From JAVKDP01 sp040222185 (lineage in GTDB: Bacteria; Bacteroidota; Rhodothermia; Balneolales; Balneolaceae): a stretch of DNA of 52,325 nt. The DNA is taken from the NCBI GenBank assembly GCA_040222185.1, contig JAVKDP010000071.1:1-52325 (forward strand), written 5' to 3'. Shown in pieces: positions 33,907 through 43,479 of the stretch. The notes under the pieces are model-generated. The model was not told the DNA's origin. It did not search any database and was given only the letters and a program-made list of their open reading frames with translations. How positions within the stretch are numbered: position 1 is the stretch's first letter; every line of letters starts with the position of its first letter. The position numbers and the translations under genes are program-made.

Positions 33907-36900
33907 TAGTGGGCGGGTTCCTGATTAGTCTCTTTAACCAAAACTGGGTTTGGGTTACTCAATTTGGCCATGTATGAAGTACGCGGACGAACATTTAGTT
34001 CTTCAAGCATTAGATAATTACGCTCGTTGTGTTTCATTTGAGAAACAACACTATTGTTGTCGGTAAGGTCACCGAAGTAAATTGCATCAGCAGGACAAGC
34101 TTGCTGACAAGCAGTTTTCACAGTACCATCGGCTGGTTTAGGTGAACCAGTTTCGATTTTGGTATTGATCTTTGCTCTGTTTACTCGTTGAACACAGTAT
34201 GTACATTTTTCCATTACCCCACGGAAACGTACTGTTACCTCTGGGTTCATGGCCATTTGTATGATATCCGGATCTTCACCGGTAGTTAGATATTCTTTCG
34301 GGTAGTTGAAGAAGTTGAAACGACGAACCTTAAATGGACAGTTATTTGCGCAGTATCTTGTACCGATACAACGGTTATAAGTCATTTGGTTCATTCCATC
34401 ATCACTATGTGTAGTTGCAGCAACCGGGCAAACCTGCTCACATGGAGCCAATTCGCAATGCATACAAGGAACCGGCTGGTGAACTGCTTGCGGTGAACCA
34501 GTATCGTCACCAACATAATAGCGGTCGTTTCTGATCCAATGCATTTCACGACCGCGGTTTACTTCCGTTTTACCAATAACCGGAATATTATTTTCTGACT
34601 GGCATGCAATAACACAAACTCCACAGCCAAAACAAGAGTTCAGGTCGATTGCCATTCCCCATTGTGGTTCATCAGCTGGATAAGTTTGCTCATCAAACAA
34701 AGAAATAGGAGCGTCTTCGTCCATTTCTTCAGCTTCCTTCATTCCTGGTACTTCATACTTATGCACATAAGCGAAAGAAGCAAAATCAGGAGTTTCTCTA
34801 TATTTAGAGAGTGAAGCCTGACGATACATATCACGGCCTTCTAAACTGTGGTGATCCTGAACACAGGCAATAGCGTATGTGCTATTACTTGCAGAAATGG
34901 TTCCTGAATTAAATAGCATTCCTGAAGTTGAGCGAAGTGGGTATACATTGATACCTCCGGCTTTTTGCTCGTTATCATAATCTGCTACACGGCCTATTCC
35001 TTCACGCCCATAACCAACCGTAAGTGAAATAGAGTTATCTACATGACCTGGCTGAATCCAGGCTGCAATCTCAATAGAAGTACCGTTAATAGTAACGGAT
35101 ACAACATCCTCGTTTTTTACACCAAGCTGTTCAGCGGTGTTTGGACTCATAAGAGCAACGTTATCCCAGGTGATTTTCGTCATCGGGTCAGGAAGCTCTT
35201 GTAGCCAACCTAAGTTAGCAAAACGTCCATCATATATAGATGCATCAGGTCGGATTACAACTTCAATGCCACTCACTGCAGATTCGGATGCAGGAGCTAT
35301 TGAATTTGAAAGCCGTACTCTGGCGGCGTTAAAGCCATCGGTGATATCAATACCATCATGGAGTATGTCTTTCCACTTGTTATTGAAACCAGTTCTATAA
35401 TATCCGTTAAAAGTATTTTGTACTAATTCATAACCAGAACCTTTTGCACCATTAATAATAGTGCTAAGGAATTCAATTTCACTTAGAGAATCATGTAAAG
35501 GTTGAATCTGAGGTTGAATTACAGATCGGGCTCCTCCATAAGAGAAACCATCGCCCCATGATTCGAGGTAATGGGACCGGCCAACATGCCATGAAGCTTT
35601 CTTGGAAGTCTCGTCAGAGTAAGAAGAAAGTTGAATTACTTCCTCTACATTTGCAAGGGCTCCAGAAAAATCAAGATTGGCAGGTGCGGTGAATACCGGG
35701 TTGGTTCCGATTAATACAACGGCATCAAAATTCCCTGCTTTCATACCTGAAACAACATCTGCAAAAGCTTCCATGTTGTTTTGATTATCAAAATGAGGTA
35801 CTTCTAAATAAGAAACTGTGCTTCCGGTGTTTCCAAGCGCATAGTTTATAGCTGCAACAACTGCATGAGCTTCAGCACTATGATCTAAACCAATTGAAAC
35901 CGCAGTTCTGCCCGCATTAGATGCTAAATCATCTGCTAAAGCAGTTAAGAATTCGTTGTTACTAAAACTGTTGTTAACACTACTGAATGCATTTAAACCA
36001 TTAATTCTGGAAGAAAGAGCACCGGCCAGGGCATTAGCAAAACTTCCGATTTCGCTGGCCTTAATGCGTAAACGGTTATCAGCAAAAGAACCTGTTAGAG
36101 TAAATCCGTTCTCAACAGAGTAGATCCGGCTCATGTTATCTGAAGTACTGGTTACTTTGCGGCGACCAGTAACTTGCTTTGCGTACTCTACATTATTAGG
36201 ATGAGTAGCAGCAAGAAAATCATCATCCAGAGATACTACAACATCTGCATTAGTATAGTTATAATGTGTTCTTAATCTGCTTCCGAATGCAATTCTATTC
36301 CCCTCAATAATATTGTCTTCACCAAAAGGCTCAAATGTTACCCATGAAGCATTTCCGAATTTGCTAAGAGCAGAGTTCTTTAAAGCATTATAAGTAGGAG
36401 AGGAGTTAGCTTCCGAAATAAAAGCTATTCTTTTATTAGTGTCTGCAAAGTATTCACTGGCAAAAGTAGCAAAATCAGCAGTTGATGATTTTGCGCCATT
36501 CCTTGAAGGCCTTCTTGAACGATCAGGATCATACATCTCAAGCATAGAAGCCTGATGGTAAGCATTTGTATTACCATGACTGGCGGGGTGAAGGTCATTT
36601 CCTTCTACCTTAGTTGGCCGGCCTTCATGATTTTCAATTACTAACCCGGTTAAACTACCTTGAAAAGGCATTGCTGAGGCATAAAACAACGGTATGCCTG
36701 GTACAATATCTTCTGGCTGGTGAGAGTAAGGGAGTATTTTCTGAACTGGACGTCGGCATGCTGCAAAACCAGCAAGAGCAATGGATGCTCCCATAACACG
36801 AAGAAAACCTCTCCGAGAAACACCGTCATTTAATTCGGTAGCATTTTCAGGGAACTCACGTTCAACAAAGTTTTTGTATTCCTGATTTTGAGCTAATTCG

Positions 36901-36941
36901 TTTAAGCTTTTCCAGTATGTATTCTGTGTTACTTCGCTCAT
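33906..36941 (-). CDS. actB: Alternative complex III subunit ActB (molybdopterin-like plus iron-sulfur protein)
   Basis: A 1011-residue protein with a twin-arginine signal (SRRGFLRVMG, Arg43-Arg44) and a possible lipobox ending at Cys62. An inactive molybdopterin oxidoreductase-like region covers roughly 65-720. The C-terminal ferredoxin region has four cysteine groups: CFGCGVCVIAC, CMHCELAPCEQVC, CIGTRYCANNC and CTYCVQRVNRA with CQQAC. Relatives carry three [4Fe-4S] and one [3Fe-4S] cluster and no molybdenum cofactor. It passes electrons from quinol at ActC to the ActA and ActE hemes. The length is normal for fused ActB. It follows actA after 33 bases. Confidence 0.95.
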   Translation of the reverse strand: MSEVTQNTYWKSLNELAQNQEYKNFVEREFPENATELNDGVSRRGFLRVMGASIALAGFAACRRPVQKILPYSHQPEDIVPGIPLFYASAMPFQGSLTGLVIENHEGRPTKVEGNDLHPASHGNTNAYHQASMLEMYDPDRSRRPSRNGAKSSTADFATFASEYFADTNKRIAFISEANSSPTYNALKNSALSKFGNASWVTFEPFGEDNIIEGNRIAFGSRLRTHYNYTNADVVVSLDDDFLAATHPNNVEYAKQVTGRRKVTSTSDNMSRIYSVENGFTLTGSFADNRLRIKASEIGSFANALAGALSSRINGLNAFSSVNNSFSNNEFLTALADDLASNAGRTAVSIGLDHSAEAHAVVAAINYALGNTGSTVSYLEVPHFDNQNNMEAFADVVSGMKAGNFDAVVLIGTNPVFTAPANLDFSGALANVEEVIQLSSYSDETSKKASWHVGRSHYLESWGDGFSYGGARSVIQPQIQPLHDSLSEIEFLSTIINGAKGSGYELVQNTFNGYYRTGFNNKWKDILHDGIDITDGFNAARVRLSNSIAPASESAVSGIEVVIRPDASIYDGRFANLGWLQELPDPMTKITWDNVALMSPNTAEQLGVKNEDVVSVTINGTSIEIAAWIQPGHVDNSISLTVGYGREGIGRVADYDNEQKAGGINVYPLRSTSGMLFNSGTISASNSTYAIACVQDHHSLEGRDMYRQASLSKYRETPDFASFAYVHKYEVPGMKEAEEMDEDAPISLFDEQTYPADEPQWGMAIDLNSCFGCGVCVIACQSENNIPVIGKTEVNRGREMHWIRNDRYYVGDDTGSPQAVHQPVPCMHCELAPCEQVCPVAATTHSDDGMNQMTYNRCIGTRYCANNCPFKVRRFNFFNYPKEYLTTGEDPDIIQMAMNPEVTVRFRGVMEKCTYCVQRVNRAKINTKIETGSPKPADGTVKTACQQACPADAIYFGDLTDNNSVVSQMKHNERNYLMLEELNVRPRTSYMAKLSNPNPVLVKETNQEPAH

Positions 36942-36974
36942 CTGGTGATGTATAGGTTCAAATATCCTGTGTTA

Positions 36975-37619
36975 TTAGTAATGGCAACCCTGGCAGTATT
37001 GGGGCGGGCTTACATTATTCTTCTTAACAAGCTCGCTTCCGATCAGCATTTGATCGTCAACTTTATATCCCATAGTTGTTACTTCTTCAACAGGACGTAA
37101 AAATTTCTCAGGAGCACGGTGGCAATCTAGGCACCATCCCATGCTTAAAGGCTCAGCCTGGTATACAACTTCCATTTTGTCGATTCTACCATGGCAACTT
37201 TCACAGCCAACACCCACATTTACGTGAGCAGCGTGATTGAAATATGCGTAATCAGCCAGATTGTTTACTCTTACCCACTCAACAGCTTTACCCGTTTCCC
37301 AGCTTTCCCTGATTGGAGCAAGTTTTTCGCTATCAGTTTTAATTTGTCCGTGACAATTCATACACGTTTGAGTAGCTGGGACATTAGCTTGTTTTGAATC
37401 AAAAACAGAAGTGTGACAATATTGACAGTCTAAGCCGAGTTTGTCTACATGAAGTTTGTGAGAGTATGGAACGGGTTGAATTGGAGCGTATCCAACATCA
37501 GTGTACTTAGGAGAAAAGAAGTACCAAATCCCAAGTATCACCACATTAGCTGTGACAATAAGTCCAATAAGTATCTTGCGAGGAACTTGATTTGTCCACT
37601 TAGGGAAAATCTGCGCCAT
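36975..37619 (-). CDS. actA: Alternative complex III subunit ActA (pentaheme cytochrome c)
   Basis: A 214-residue protein with an N-terminal membrane anchor (about 15-34) and five heme-binding CxxCH motifs: CQYCH, CMNCH, CESCH, CLDCH and CQGCH. This is the ActA pattern of alternative complex III, facing the periplasm and relaying electrons. It is the first gene of the 12-gene respiratory operon. A Bacteroidetes-type promoter candidate lies about 45 bases upstream. Confidence 0.95.
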   Translation of the reverse strand: MAQIFPKWTNQVPRKILIGLIVTANVVILGIWYFFSPKYTDVGYAPIQPVPYSHKLHVDKLGLDCQYCHTSVFDSKQANVPATQTCMNCHGQIKTDSEKLAPIRESWETGKAVEWVRVNNLADYAYFNHAAHVNVGVGCESCHGRIDKMEVVYQAEPLSMGWCLDCHRAPEKFLRPVEEVTTMGYKVDDQMLIGSELVKKNNVSPPQYCQGCHY

Positions 37620-37660
37620 AAAATTGCTGATTTTAAGTTTGCGTATCCGAGCTTATGCTC

Positions 37661-37691
37661 CAAAATTAGAGCCGTGCAAATCTATTGAAAA
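37661..37691 (-). promoter_or_regulatory. Candidate Bacteroidetes-type promoter for the act-cox operon
   Basis: Read on the - strand, TAATTTTG (37668-37661) matches the TAnnTTTG -7 consensus exactly. It is preceded after 19 bases by TTTT (37691-37688), one mismatch from the -33 TTTG. The spacing is in the accepted range. Transcription would start about 35 bases before the actA ATG. This is a pattern match only. Confidence 0.45.
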
Positions 37692-37863
37692 TTTCACTTG
37701 GAATGTACCAATAGATGAACAGTTTGCTTATTTAAATCCGATCTAAATAAAAGAGAAGAAACCGTAGTTACAATACCTTTATTTTTTACTAAAGAAGATA
37801 AGATAGAAATAGCAAAATTTCTTAATTCAATGGAGAAAATTAATAAAGAAAAAGGTTGAGTTA

Positions 37864-37876
37864 CCGTAAATTACGG
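37864..37876. promoter_or_regulatory. 13-bp inverted repeat in the actA/DUF420 divergent region
   Basis: CCGTAA-A-TTACGG is a perfect inverted repeat with one central base, 34 bases before the DUF420 ATG. It could be an operator for a dimeric regulator. The 291-base divergent region (37620-37910) holds no convincing gene; an open stretch ending at 37859 has no start codon of useful length. Confidence 0.35.
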
Positions 37877-37910
37877 CACAGCAATAATTAGCGATTCATT
37901 AGAAAAAAAT

Positions 37911-38480
37911 ATGCAAGAAGAACTCAACCTACCAGAACACTTAAAAGGGCTTGAGCAAGTCGATTCGAAAAAGGCACTAATAATAATCATCGGAGTAAGT
38001 GTGGCTGCACTTCTGTTTTTAATATGGCTGATTTATTTAAAAGCCCCTGCCGCTACTGAAATTCCCTGGGTATCAAACCTTTCTGCTATGAACGCTGCCT
38101 TTAATGGGCTGAGTACAGTTTTTCTTTTGCTTGGTTTTAGAGAAATAAAGCGCCGGAACTTCTCCAAACATATGACCTATATGATAAGCGCTTTTATTAC
38201 ATCGTCACTGTTCCTGGTGAGCTATGTTATTTACCACCACTTTGTAGGAGATACAAAATTCCTTGGAGAAGGAATTATACGTCCTATATATTTTGTAATT
38301 CTTATCTCACATATTGCGTTGTCTGCGTTCGTTGTACCATTGGTTTTAAGCAGTTTCTATTTCTCTATGTCAGGAAAGTTTGAGACTCATAAAAAAGTAT
38401 CCCGTTGGACATTCCCAATCTGGTTGTATGTGTCTATTACTGGTGTACTCATATTCTTTATGTTAAAGTTCTTGGGGTAA
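37911..38480 (+). CDS. DUF420 membrane protein, CtaM-like oxidase maturation factor
   Basis: A 189-residue protein with five hydrophobic helices (about 21-43, 54-71, 82-103, 118-141 and 165-187) and conserved polar sites inside them, notably N-x-x-FNGLSTVFLLLGF, YHHFVGD and SHIALSAFVVPLVL. This is the DUF420 family. In Firmicutes its member CtaM is needed for heme a-type oxidase maturation, and in Bacteroidetes the gene commonly lies near caa3/ACIII genes. It is divergent from actA. It probably helps assemble the oxidase in the inner membrane; that role is inferred from family and position. Confidence 0.85.
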   Translation: MQEELNLPEHLKGLEQVDSKKALIIIIGVSVAALLFLIWLIYLKAPAATEIPWVSNLSAMNAAFNGLSTVFLLLGFREIKRRNFSKHMTYMISAFITSSLFLVSYVIYHHFVGDTKFLGEGIIRPIYFVILISHIALSAFVVPLVLSSFYFSMSGKFETHKKVSRWTFPIWLYVSITGVLIFFMLKFLG

Positions 38481-38838
38481 ACCATTTTCAGTTAGTTGTA
38501 CCAACTCCTTATTTAGCTGATCTCAGCAATCCTTTCCTTAATTATAGTTTTGAGAATCTCTTTCCTTTCGAATCATCGTTTAAAAGTATAAATCGTATGC
38601 TTTTCTATGGGGTGACGTAGTATTGTTGTAGTGCCAAAAAGCGCTTTTTTGAGCACTGTAGTAATCTTATTGAGTTTATAGTATTTGACTCATAAAGCTT
38701 GGTTACCAATATTTTCTTACATGCTGAATGGCCGATTTACGGCTATTCAAAAACCAGCTATTTCCCACATTAATCGTGAGTCGCCTGTGCTATGTATTAC
38801 CTGACACAGAGAGTCAATAAGCAAAAGTTTTAACCAGT
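38481..38838. other. 358-base region between the DUF420 gene and the SusC gene
   Basis: No gene is supported here. A dyad at 38630-38657 (AGTGC outer arms, A5/T6 inner arms around GCGC) could end DUF420 transcription. A perfect 11-bp inverted repeat TTGGT-T-ACCAA (38699-38709) lies about 130 bases before the susC ATG. The promoter of the utilisation locus must be in the right half, but no full TTTG/TAnnTTTG pair was found. Confidence 0.5.
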
Positions 38839-41800
38839 ATGAATACTCTTCATTACACGCATAAAGCAAAGAATTATCGCTCAACTCAAGCACATAAAAA
38901 CGACCAAATCTCAAGAAGCTTTTTAAGAGAGTTTTTTTCCTTAAAAGCGGCGCTCTTGATTCTCTTTTTTGGAATGGGTTTTAGCTCGGTAAGTGTAGCA
39001 CAAAGTGAAATAACAGGTACCGTAATTGATGCCGAAACAAGAGAGACTTTACCAGGTGTAAATATCCTGATTAAAGGTACAATCAGAGGAACAGCAACCG
39101 ATGCGGATGGAAACTTTAGTCTTAGGTTAGGAGAGGGTGAAAACATATTGGTTTTTTCCTATCTGGGGTTCCAAACAGTTGAGATTAATGTTGAAGGATT
39201 AGATGAAATAACGGTTGAGTTACAGGTAGTAGTTGGAACCCTGGACGAACTCGTGGTTATTGGGTATGGTGCCGTAAGAAAACGCGATGTAACCGGGGCT
39301 ATTGGGAGAGTAAGTGCTGAAGATATCGGAAAGGTAACCAGTTTAACAGCAGAAGAATCTCTTCAGGGTAAAGTAAGTGGAGTGCAAATAACAACAACCT
39401 CAGGAGCCCCTGGTGCTGCAGTAGCAGTTAGGGTTCGGGGTGTTGGCACGTTTAATAATTCGTCACCAATTTATGTAGTAGATGGAGTAATCCTTGATGA
39501 TATCGGGTTTCTTAACCCGGCGGATATTGAATCAATGGAGATTCTTAAGGATGCTTCAGCAACAGCTATTTATGGATCAAGAGGGGCAAACGGTGTAGTG
39601 TTGGTTCAGACGAAAACAGGTTCTGGAATGTCTGGCAGAGCTCAAATCCGATTCTCCACAGAAACAGGGATTCAACAGTTAGAGCGCGATATTGATTTAT
39701 TAAGTGGGAGAGAGTTTGCAATTATTGCTAATGAGATTAGATCAGGTAGTTTCAATAATGTTGATGCCGTTCCTAATACGGATTGGCAGGATTTGGTTTT
39801 TGATATTGCTCCAATTCAAAATCATCAGCTTTCGATAAGCGGGGCAAGCGAAAGAGGAGACTATTACATAAGCGTAGGTTATTTCCAACAGTCAGGGATA
39901 ATTGAGAAATCAGAGTTTGAGCGGATTACACTAAAGCTGAATAACACGTATCGGATTAGTCAAAATTTAAAGATCGGGAATAACATTACAATTGCTCCTT
40001 ATAAGCAGCAAATAGCTCCAAATGCTACCTTTGCTGTTTACCGTGCTCAGCCGGTTCTAGAGCCATTTTATGATGACGGAAGTTTTGGTGCTGTTTTCAA
40101 TGTTGGGAATCCTCTTGCGGATATTGAGTTTTCTAATAACGAAAACAGTGGTACCCGTTTAGTTGGCAATGTTTTTACCGATGTTATTCTAACTGATGAC
40201 ATTTTATTAAGAAGCAGTTTTGGTATTGATGCAGCACTAAATCGCTCCCGTAATTTTACCCCTGCTTTTACTGTTTTAAATCCAGATGGATCCGCTTCTC
40301 AACAGAATAATGATTTCAGTGATCTATTTAAGCGGGAAGCAATCAATTATACCTGGCTTTGGGAAAACACGGCTACGTACATTAAAGATTTTGGAAAGCA
40401 CTCAGTCAATGTACTTGGCGGGGTTACCATGCAGCAAACAAGATCTGAGATACTATCACTTTCAGGTCAAAATGTAATTCGGGATGGGGAAGATTTTTGG
40501 TACATCAACCCCTCTTATATAGTAGATGAAGCAAATAATATAAACTCATTGTCATCCATCTTTAATGGGGTTGATCCGGGTAACTATTATAACATCATTT
40601 CCTTCCTTGGAAGAGCTGTCTACTCATATAACAACAAATACATTACCACTCTGACATTGCGGAGAGATGGTTCTTCAAAGTTCGCTGATGAGAACCGATG
40701 GGGATATTTTCCATCATTTGCGTTGGGCTGGAACATAGACCAGGAACCGTTTATGGAGTCCCTGACTATGATCAATAACCTGAAGCTTCGTTTGAGCTGG
40801 GGGATAATCGGCAACGAGAAAATCAGTTATTACGATCGGTTTTCGAGAGTTAGCTCGGGCTTGCTAGCTGTATTTGGAGATCCCGATGCTGCATTTGTTG
40901 CTTCTACATATGGCAAATCCGGCAATCCAGATTTGAAATGGGAAACTACAACACAAACTGATATTGGAGTAGAAGCCAGGTTCCTGGATGAAAGATTATC
41001 TGTGGAACTGGATTACTATAACCGGGTTACCGAGGACATTCTTGTTGAACTCTCCACTCCGGGCCATCTTGGAAATGGACAAGGGCAACGCATCAGATAT
41101 AACGCTGCAGAGGTTTTAAATAACGGGATAGAGTTTAGCGTGGGCTGGCAGGATCAAGTTGGAGAAGTAGGATACCAGGTAGGGTTTTTAGGAAATACCA
41201 TACACAACGAAGTCCAGGTGATTGGAGGAAACAGCGGAATTGATTCGGTGCTTATAGGCGGTTCCTTAGCTAATGGGCAGTCCGTTACACTTTCGAGCAT
41301 AGGTAATCCTATTGGAGCTTTTTACGGCTATAAAACCGATGGTATTTTCCAGAACCAGGCAGAACTTGATGCTTACCCGCATTTATCACAAGCTGGTGTA
41401 GGAGACTTACGATTTGTAGATGTAAACAATGATGGCGTGCTGAATGGAGAAGATCGTACATACATAGGATCACCCATTCCTACATTCGTGTACGGCTTCT
41501 CCATAGATCTGGATTACAAATGGTTTGACCTGAATATTGCTTTCCAGGGGCAGTATGGGAATGAAATCTTTAATGGCAAAAATGTAGTTCGGCCTGACCC
41601 ATACAACTTTGAACAGCACGTTTTCGACAGGTGGACTGGCGAAGGAACAAGTAATACGGAACCGAGGCCTTCTTATGGTGGATATAACTATTTACCATCT
41701 GACAGGTTTATACATGATGGAAGCTACCTGAGGCTTCGTAGTCTCATTCTCGGTTACCGTTTACCAGCTCATCTCAGAACAAAATTAGGTATGCGTGAGG

Positions 41801-41958
41801 CGAGGTTTTACCTAAAGGCAACCAACCTCTTTACCTGGACAAAATACACCGGTTATACTCCTGAAATCGGCAGTTTAAATGTGCTTGCTAATGGAATTGA
41901 TACAGGGGTGTATCCAATTCCGAGAGTAATATCTGTAGGCTTTAATACAACATTCTAA
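38839..41958 (+). CDS. SusC/RagA-type TonB-dependent outer-membrane glycan transporter
   Basis: A 1039-residue outer-membrane protein. A long basic N-terminus precedes the signal helix (cleavage near SVAQS). Next is a carboxypeptidase-regulatory-like domain (ITGTVIDAETRETLPGVNILIKG, about 57-130), a TonB box region (DELVVIGYG), the plug (DVTGAIGRV to ATAIYGSRGANGVVLVQTK) and a 22-strand barrel ending in a terminal Phe (GFNTTF). SusC proteins import oligosaccharides captured by SusD-type lipoproteins. It is the first gene of the locus and is followed 4 bases later by the SusD gene. Substrate beta-1,2-glucan is inferred from downstream enzymes. Confidence 0.95.
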   Translation: MNTLHYTHKAKNYRSTQAHKNDQISRSFLREFFSLKAALLILFFGMGFSSVSVAQSEITGTVIDAETRETLPGVNILIKGTIRGTATDADGNFSLRLGEGENILVFSYLGFQTVEINVEGLDEITVELQVVVGTLDELVVIGYGAVRKRDVTGAIGRVSAEDIGKVTSLTAEESLQGKVSGVQITTTSGAPGAAVAVRVRGVGTFNNSSPIYVVDGVILDDIGFLNPADIESMEILKDASATAIYGSRGANGVVLVQTKTGSGMSGRAQIRFSTETGIQQLERDIDLLSGREFAIIANEIRSGSFNNVDAVPNTDWQDLVFDIAPIQNHQLSISGASERGDYYISVGYFQQSGIIEKSEFERITLKLNNTYRISQNLKIGNNITIAPYKQQIAPNATFAVYRAQPVLEPFYDDGSFGAVFNVGNPLADIEFSNNENSGTRLVGNVFTDVILTDDILLRSSFGIDAALNRSRNFTPAFTVLNPDGSASQQNNDFSDLFKREAINYTWLWENTATYIKDFGKHSVNVLGGVTMQQTRSEILSLSGQNVIRDGEDFWYINPSYIVDEANNINSLSSIFNGVDPGNYYNIISFLGRAVYSYNNKYITTLTLRRDGSSKFADENRWGYFPSFALGWNIDQEPFMESLTMINNLKLRLSWGIIGNEKISYYDRFSRVSSGLLAVFGDPDAAFVASTYGKSGNPDLKWETTTQTDIGVEARFLDERLSVELDYYNRVTEDILVELSTPGHLGNGQGQRIRYNAAEVLNNGIEFSVGWQDQVGEVGYQVGFLGNTIHNEVQVIGGNSGIDSVLIGGSLANGQSVTLSSIGNPIGAFYGYKTDGIFQNQAELDAYPHLSQAGVGDLRFVDVNNDGVLNGEDRTYIGSPIPTFVYGFSIDLDYKWFDLNIAFQGQYGNEIFNGKNVVRPDPYNFEQHVFDRWTGEGTSNTEPRPSYGGYNYLPSDRFIHDGSYLRLRSLILGYRLPAHLRTKLGMREARFYLKATNLFTWTKYTGYTPEIGSLNVLANGIDTGVYPIPRVISVGFNTTF

Positions 41959-41962
41959 GAAT

Positions 41963-43441
41963 ATGAAAACGAACACTAAACGTACTATTTCCTTTTTATT
42001 TTTAACGCTTGTTCTTTGGAGTTGCGAAGGGTTCCTGGATGTAGGTCCACAGAGTGAGTTAACACAAGAAGCTTTTCCTACTTCTGAAGCCGATGCATTG
42101 CAGGCTACCAATGCTGTGTATTCTACATTAAGAGTTTGGAATTACCATAGTGGTGGATTTCCAATATTGGATTTCTTGTCAGATGATGGGGCCAAGGGTA
42201 GTAATCCAAATGATGGATCCAACCAGGCTCCATATGATAACTTTACTCATTCCAGTACTCAAGATGGACTGGATAGATGGTGGAACGCTCTCTATCAAGG
42301 GATAAGAAGGGCAAATGTTGTTATCGAAAAAGTTCCTGCGATAGAAATGGAAGAGACGCTTCGTAATCGGTACCTGGGAGAAGCCAGTTTCCTCAGGGCA
42401 CTTTATTACTTCGATCTAGTAAGAGGTTTTGGTGGAGTTCCACTTGTGACTTCAACTGAACCTCCTATAAAAGTTCCAAGATCTACCAGGGAGGAAACTT
42501 ACGATTTGATTGAGGAAGATTTACTTTTTGCTATTACAAATCTTCCTCTCAAGAGCGAATATGATGCAGAGGATTTAGGAAGAGCAACACGAGGTGCCGC
42601 CCAGGCTTTGTTGGCCAAAGTCTATTTATTCCAAAACGATTTCACTAATGCTGAGGATTATGCATTGGCAGTTATTAATTCAGGCGAATATGACCTTGAG
42701 GCCGATTTCTATGATGCAAATGATCAAGATGGAGAGCAGGGAGTAGAATCAGTCTTTGAAATTGGAGCTACAGCCGATCGTACAGCAGGTAATCAATATG
42801 CAAATACCCAGGGAGTTCGTGGAACTCCGAATCGAGGCTGGGGCTTTAACCGGCCTACTATCGACTTAAGAAATGCTTTTGAGCCTGATGACCCACGTGA
42901 ACAGGCAACCATTATTGAGCTAGGAGATGTAATAGATGGCATTACAATTTTAGGAGATGGTAGCACTCCGGATGAAACAACAGATGAAAACGGCATTGTA
43001 ATAGAAATTGAAAGTTATAACCGGAAAGTTTGGTATCCAGGAACTTCAACTGATACACAGTTCGGGCATAACCGGCGCCTGATTCGATATTCAGATGTAC
43101 TGTTAATGGCAGCCGAAGCATTGAATGAAAATGATCAGCCAACTCAGGCATTGGTTCATTTAAACAGGGTAAGAGAAAGAGCAAGACAAGGTGACCCAAC
43201 CATTCTTCTCGACATTACCGAAACAGACAAGAACTTACTTAGGGATATCATATTCCAGGAAAGAAGGGTGGAATTAGCACTTGAAGGTCACCGGTTCTGG
43301 GATATTGTAAGAACAGGAAGAGGAGCAGAAATACTTGGGTCAAAAGGTTTTATAACCGGAAAACATGAAGTACTTCCTATTCCTCAAAGTGAGATTGATT
43401 TGTCGCAAGGTACACTTGTGCAGAACGATATGTGGCAATAA
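41963..43441 (+). CDS. SusD/RagB-type surface glycan-binding lipoprotein
   Basis: A 492-residue lipoprotein with a lipobox ending at Cys21 (VLWSC) and the usual SusD start EGFLDVGPQSELT. It has TPR-like helices (RYLGEASFLRALYYFDLVRGFGGVPLV) and the conserved C-terminal RRVELALEGHRFWDIVRTG. It forms the lid of the SusC transporter on the cell surface and binds the glycan. It is separated from susC by 4 bases and from the next lipoprotein gene by 38. Confidence 0.95.
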   Translation: MKTNTKRTISFLFLTLVLWSCEGFLDVGPQSELTQEAFPTSEADALQATNAVYSTLRVWNYHSGGFPILDFLSDDGAKGSNPNDGSNQAPYDNFTHSSTQDGLDRWWNALYQGIRRANVVIEKVPAIEMEETLRNRYLGEASFLRALYYFDLVRGFGGVPLVTSTEPPIKVPRSTREETYDLIEEDLLFAITNLPLKSEYDAEDLGRATRGAAQALLAKVYLFQNDFTNAEDYALAVINSGEYDLEADFYDANDQDGEQGVESVFEIGATADRTAGNQYANTQGVRGTPNRGWGFNRPTIDLRNAFEPDDPREQATIIELGDVIDGITILGDGSTPDETTDENGIVIEIESYNRKVWYPGTSTDTQFGHNRRLIRYSDVLLMAAEALNENDQPTQALVHLNRVRERARQGDPTILLDITETDKNLLRDIIFQERRVELALEGHRFWDIVRTGRGAEILGSKGFITGKHEVLPIPQSEIDLSQGTLVQNDMWQ

Positions 43442-43479
43442 AAAGAAATCATAATAAACTCTAATAAAAATAAATAATT

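Noticed and set aside
37745..37859. Open stretch of about 35 codons before the DUF420 gene that looks protein-like
   Set aside because: It follows a stop and has no ATG, GTG or TTG until nine codons before its end, so no useful product can start there.
38405..38620. 71-residue + strand open frame overlapping the end of the DUF420 gene
   Set aside because: It overlaps a clear membrane protein in another frame, continues into a region with no coding features and resembles no family.
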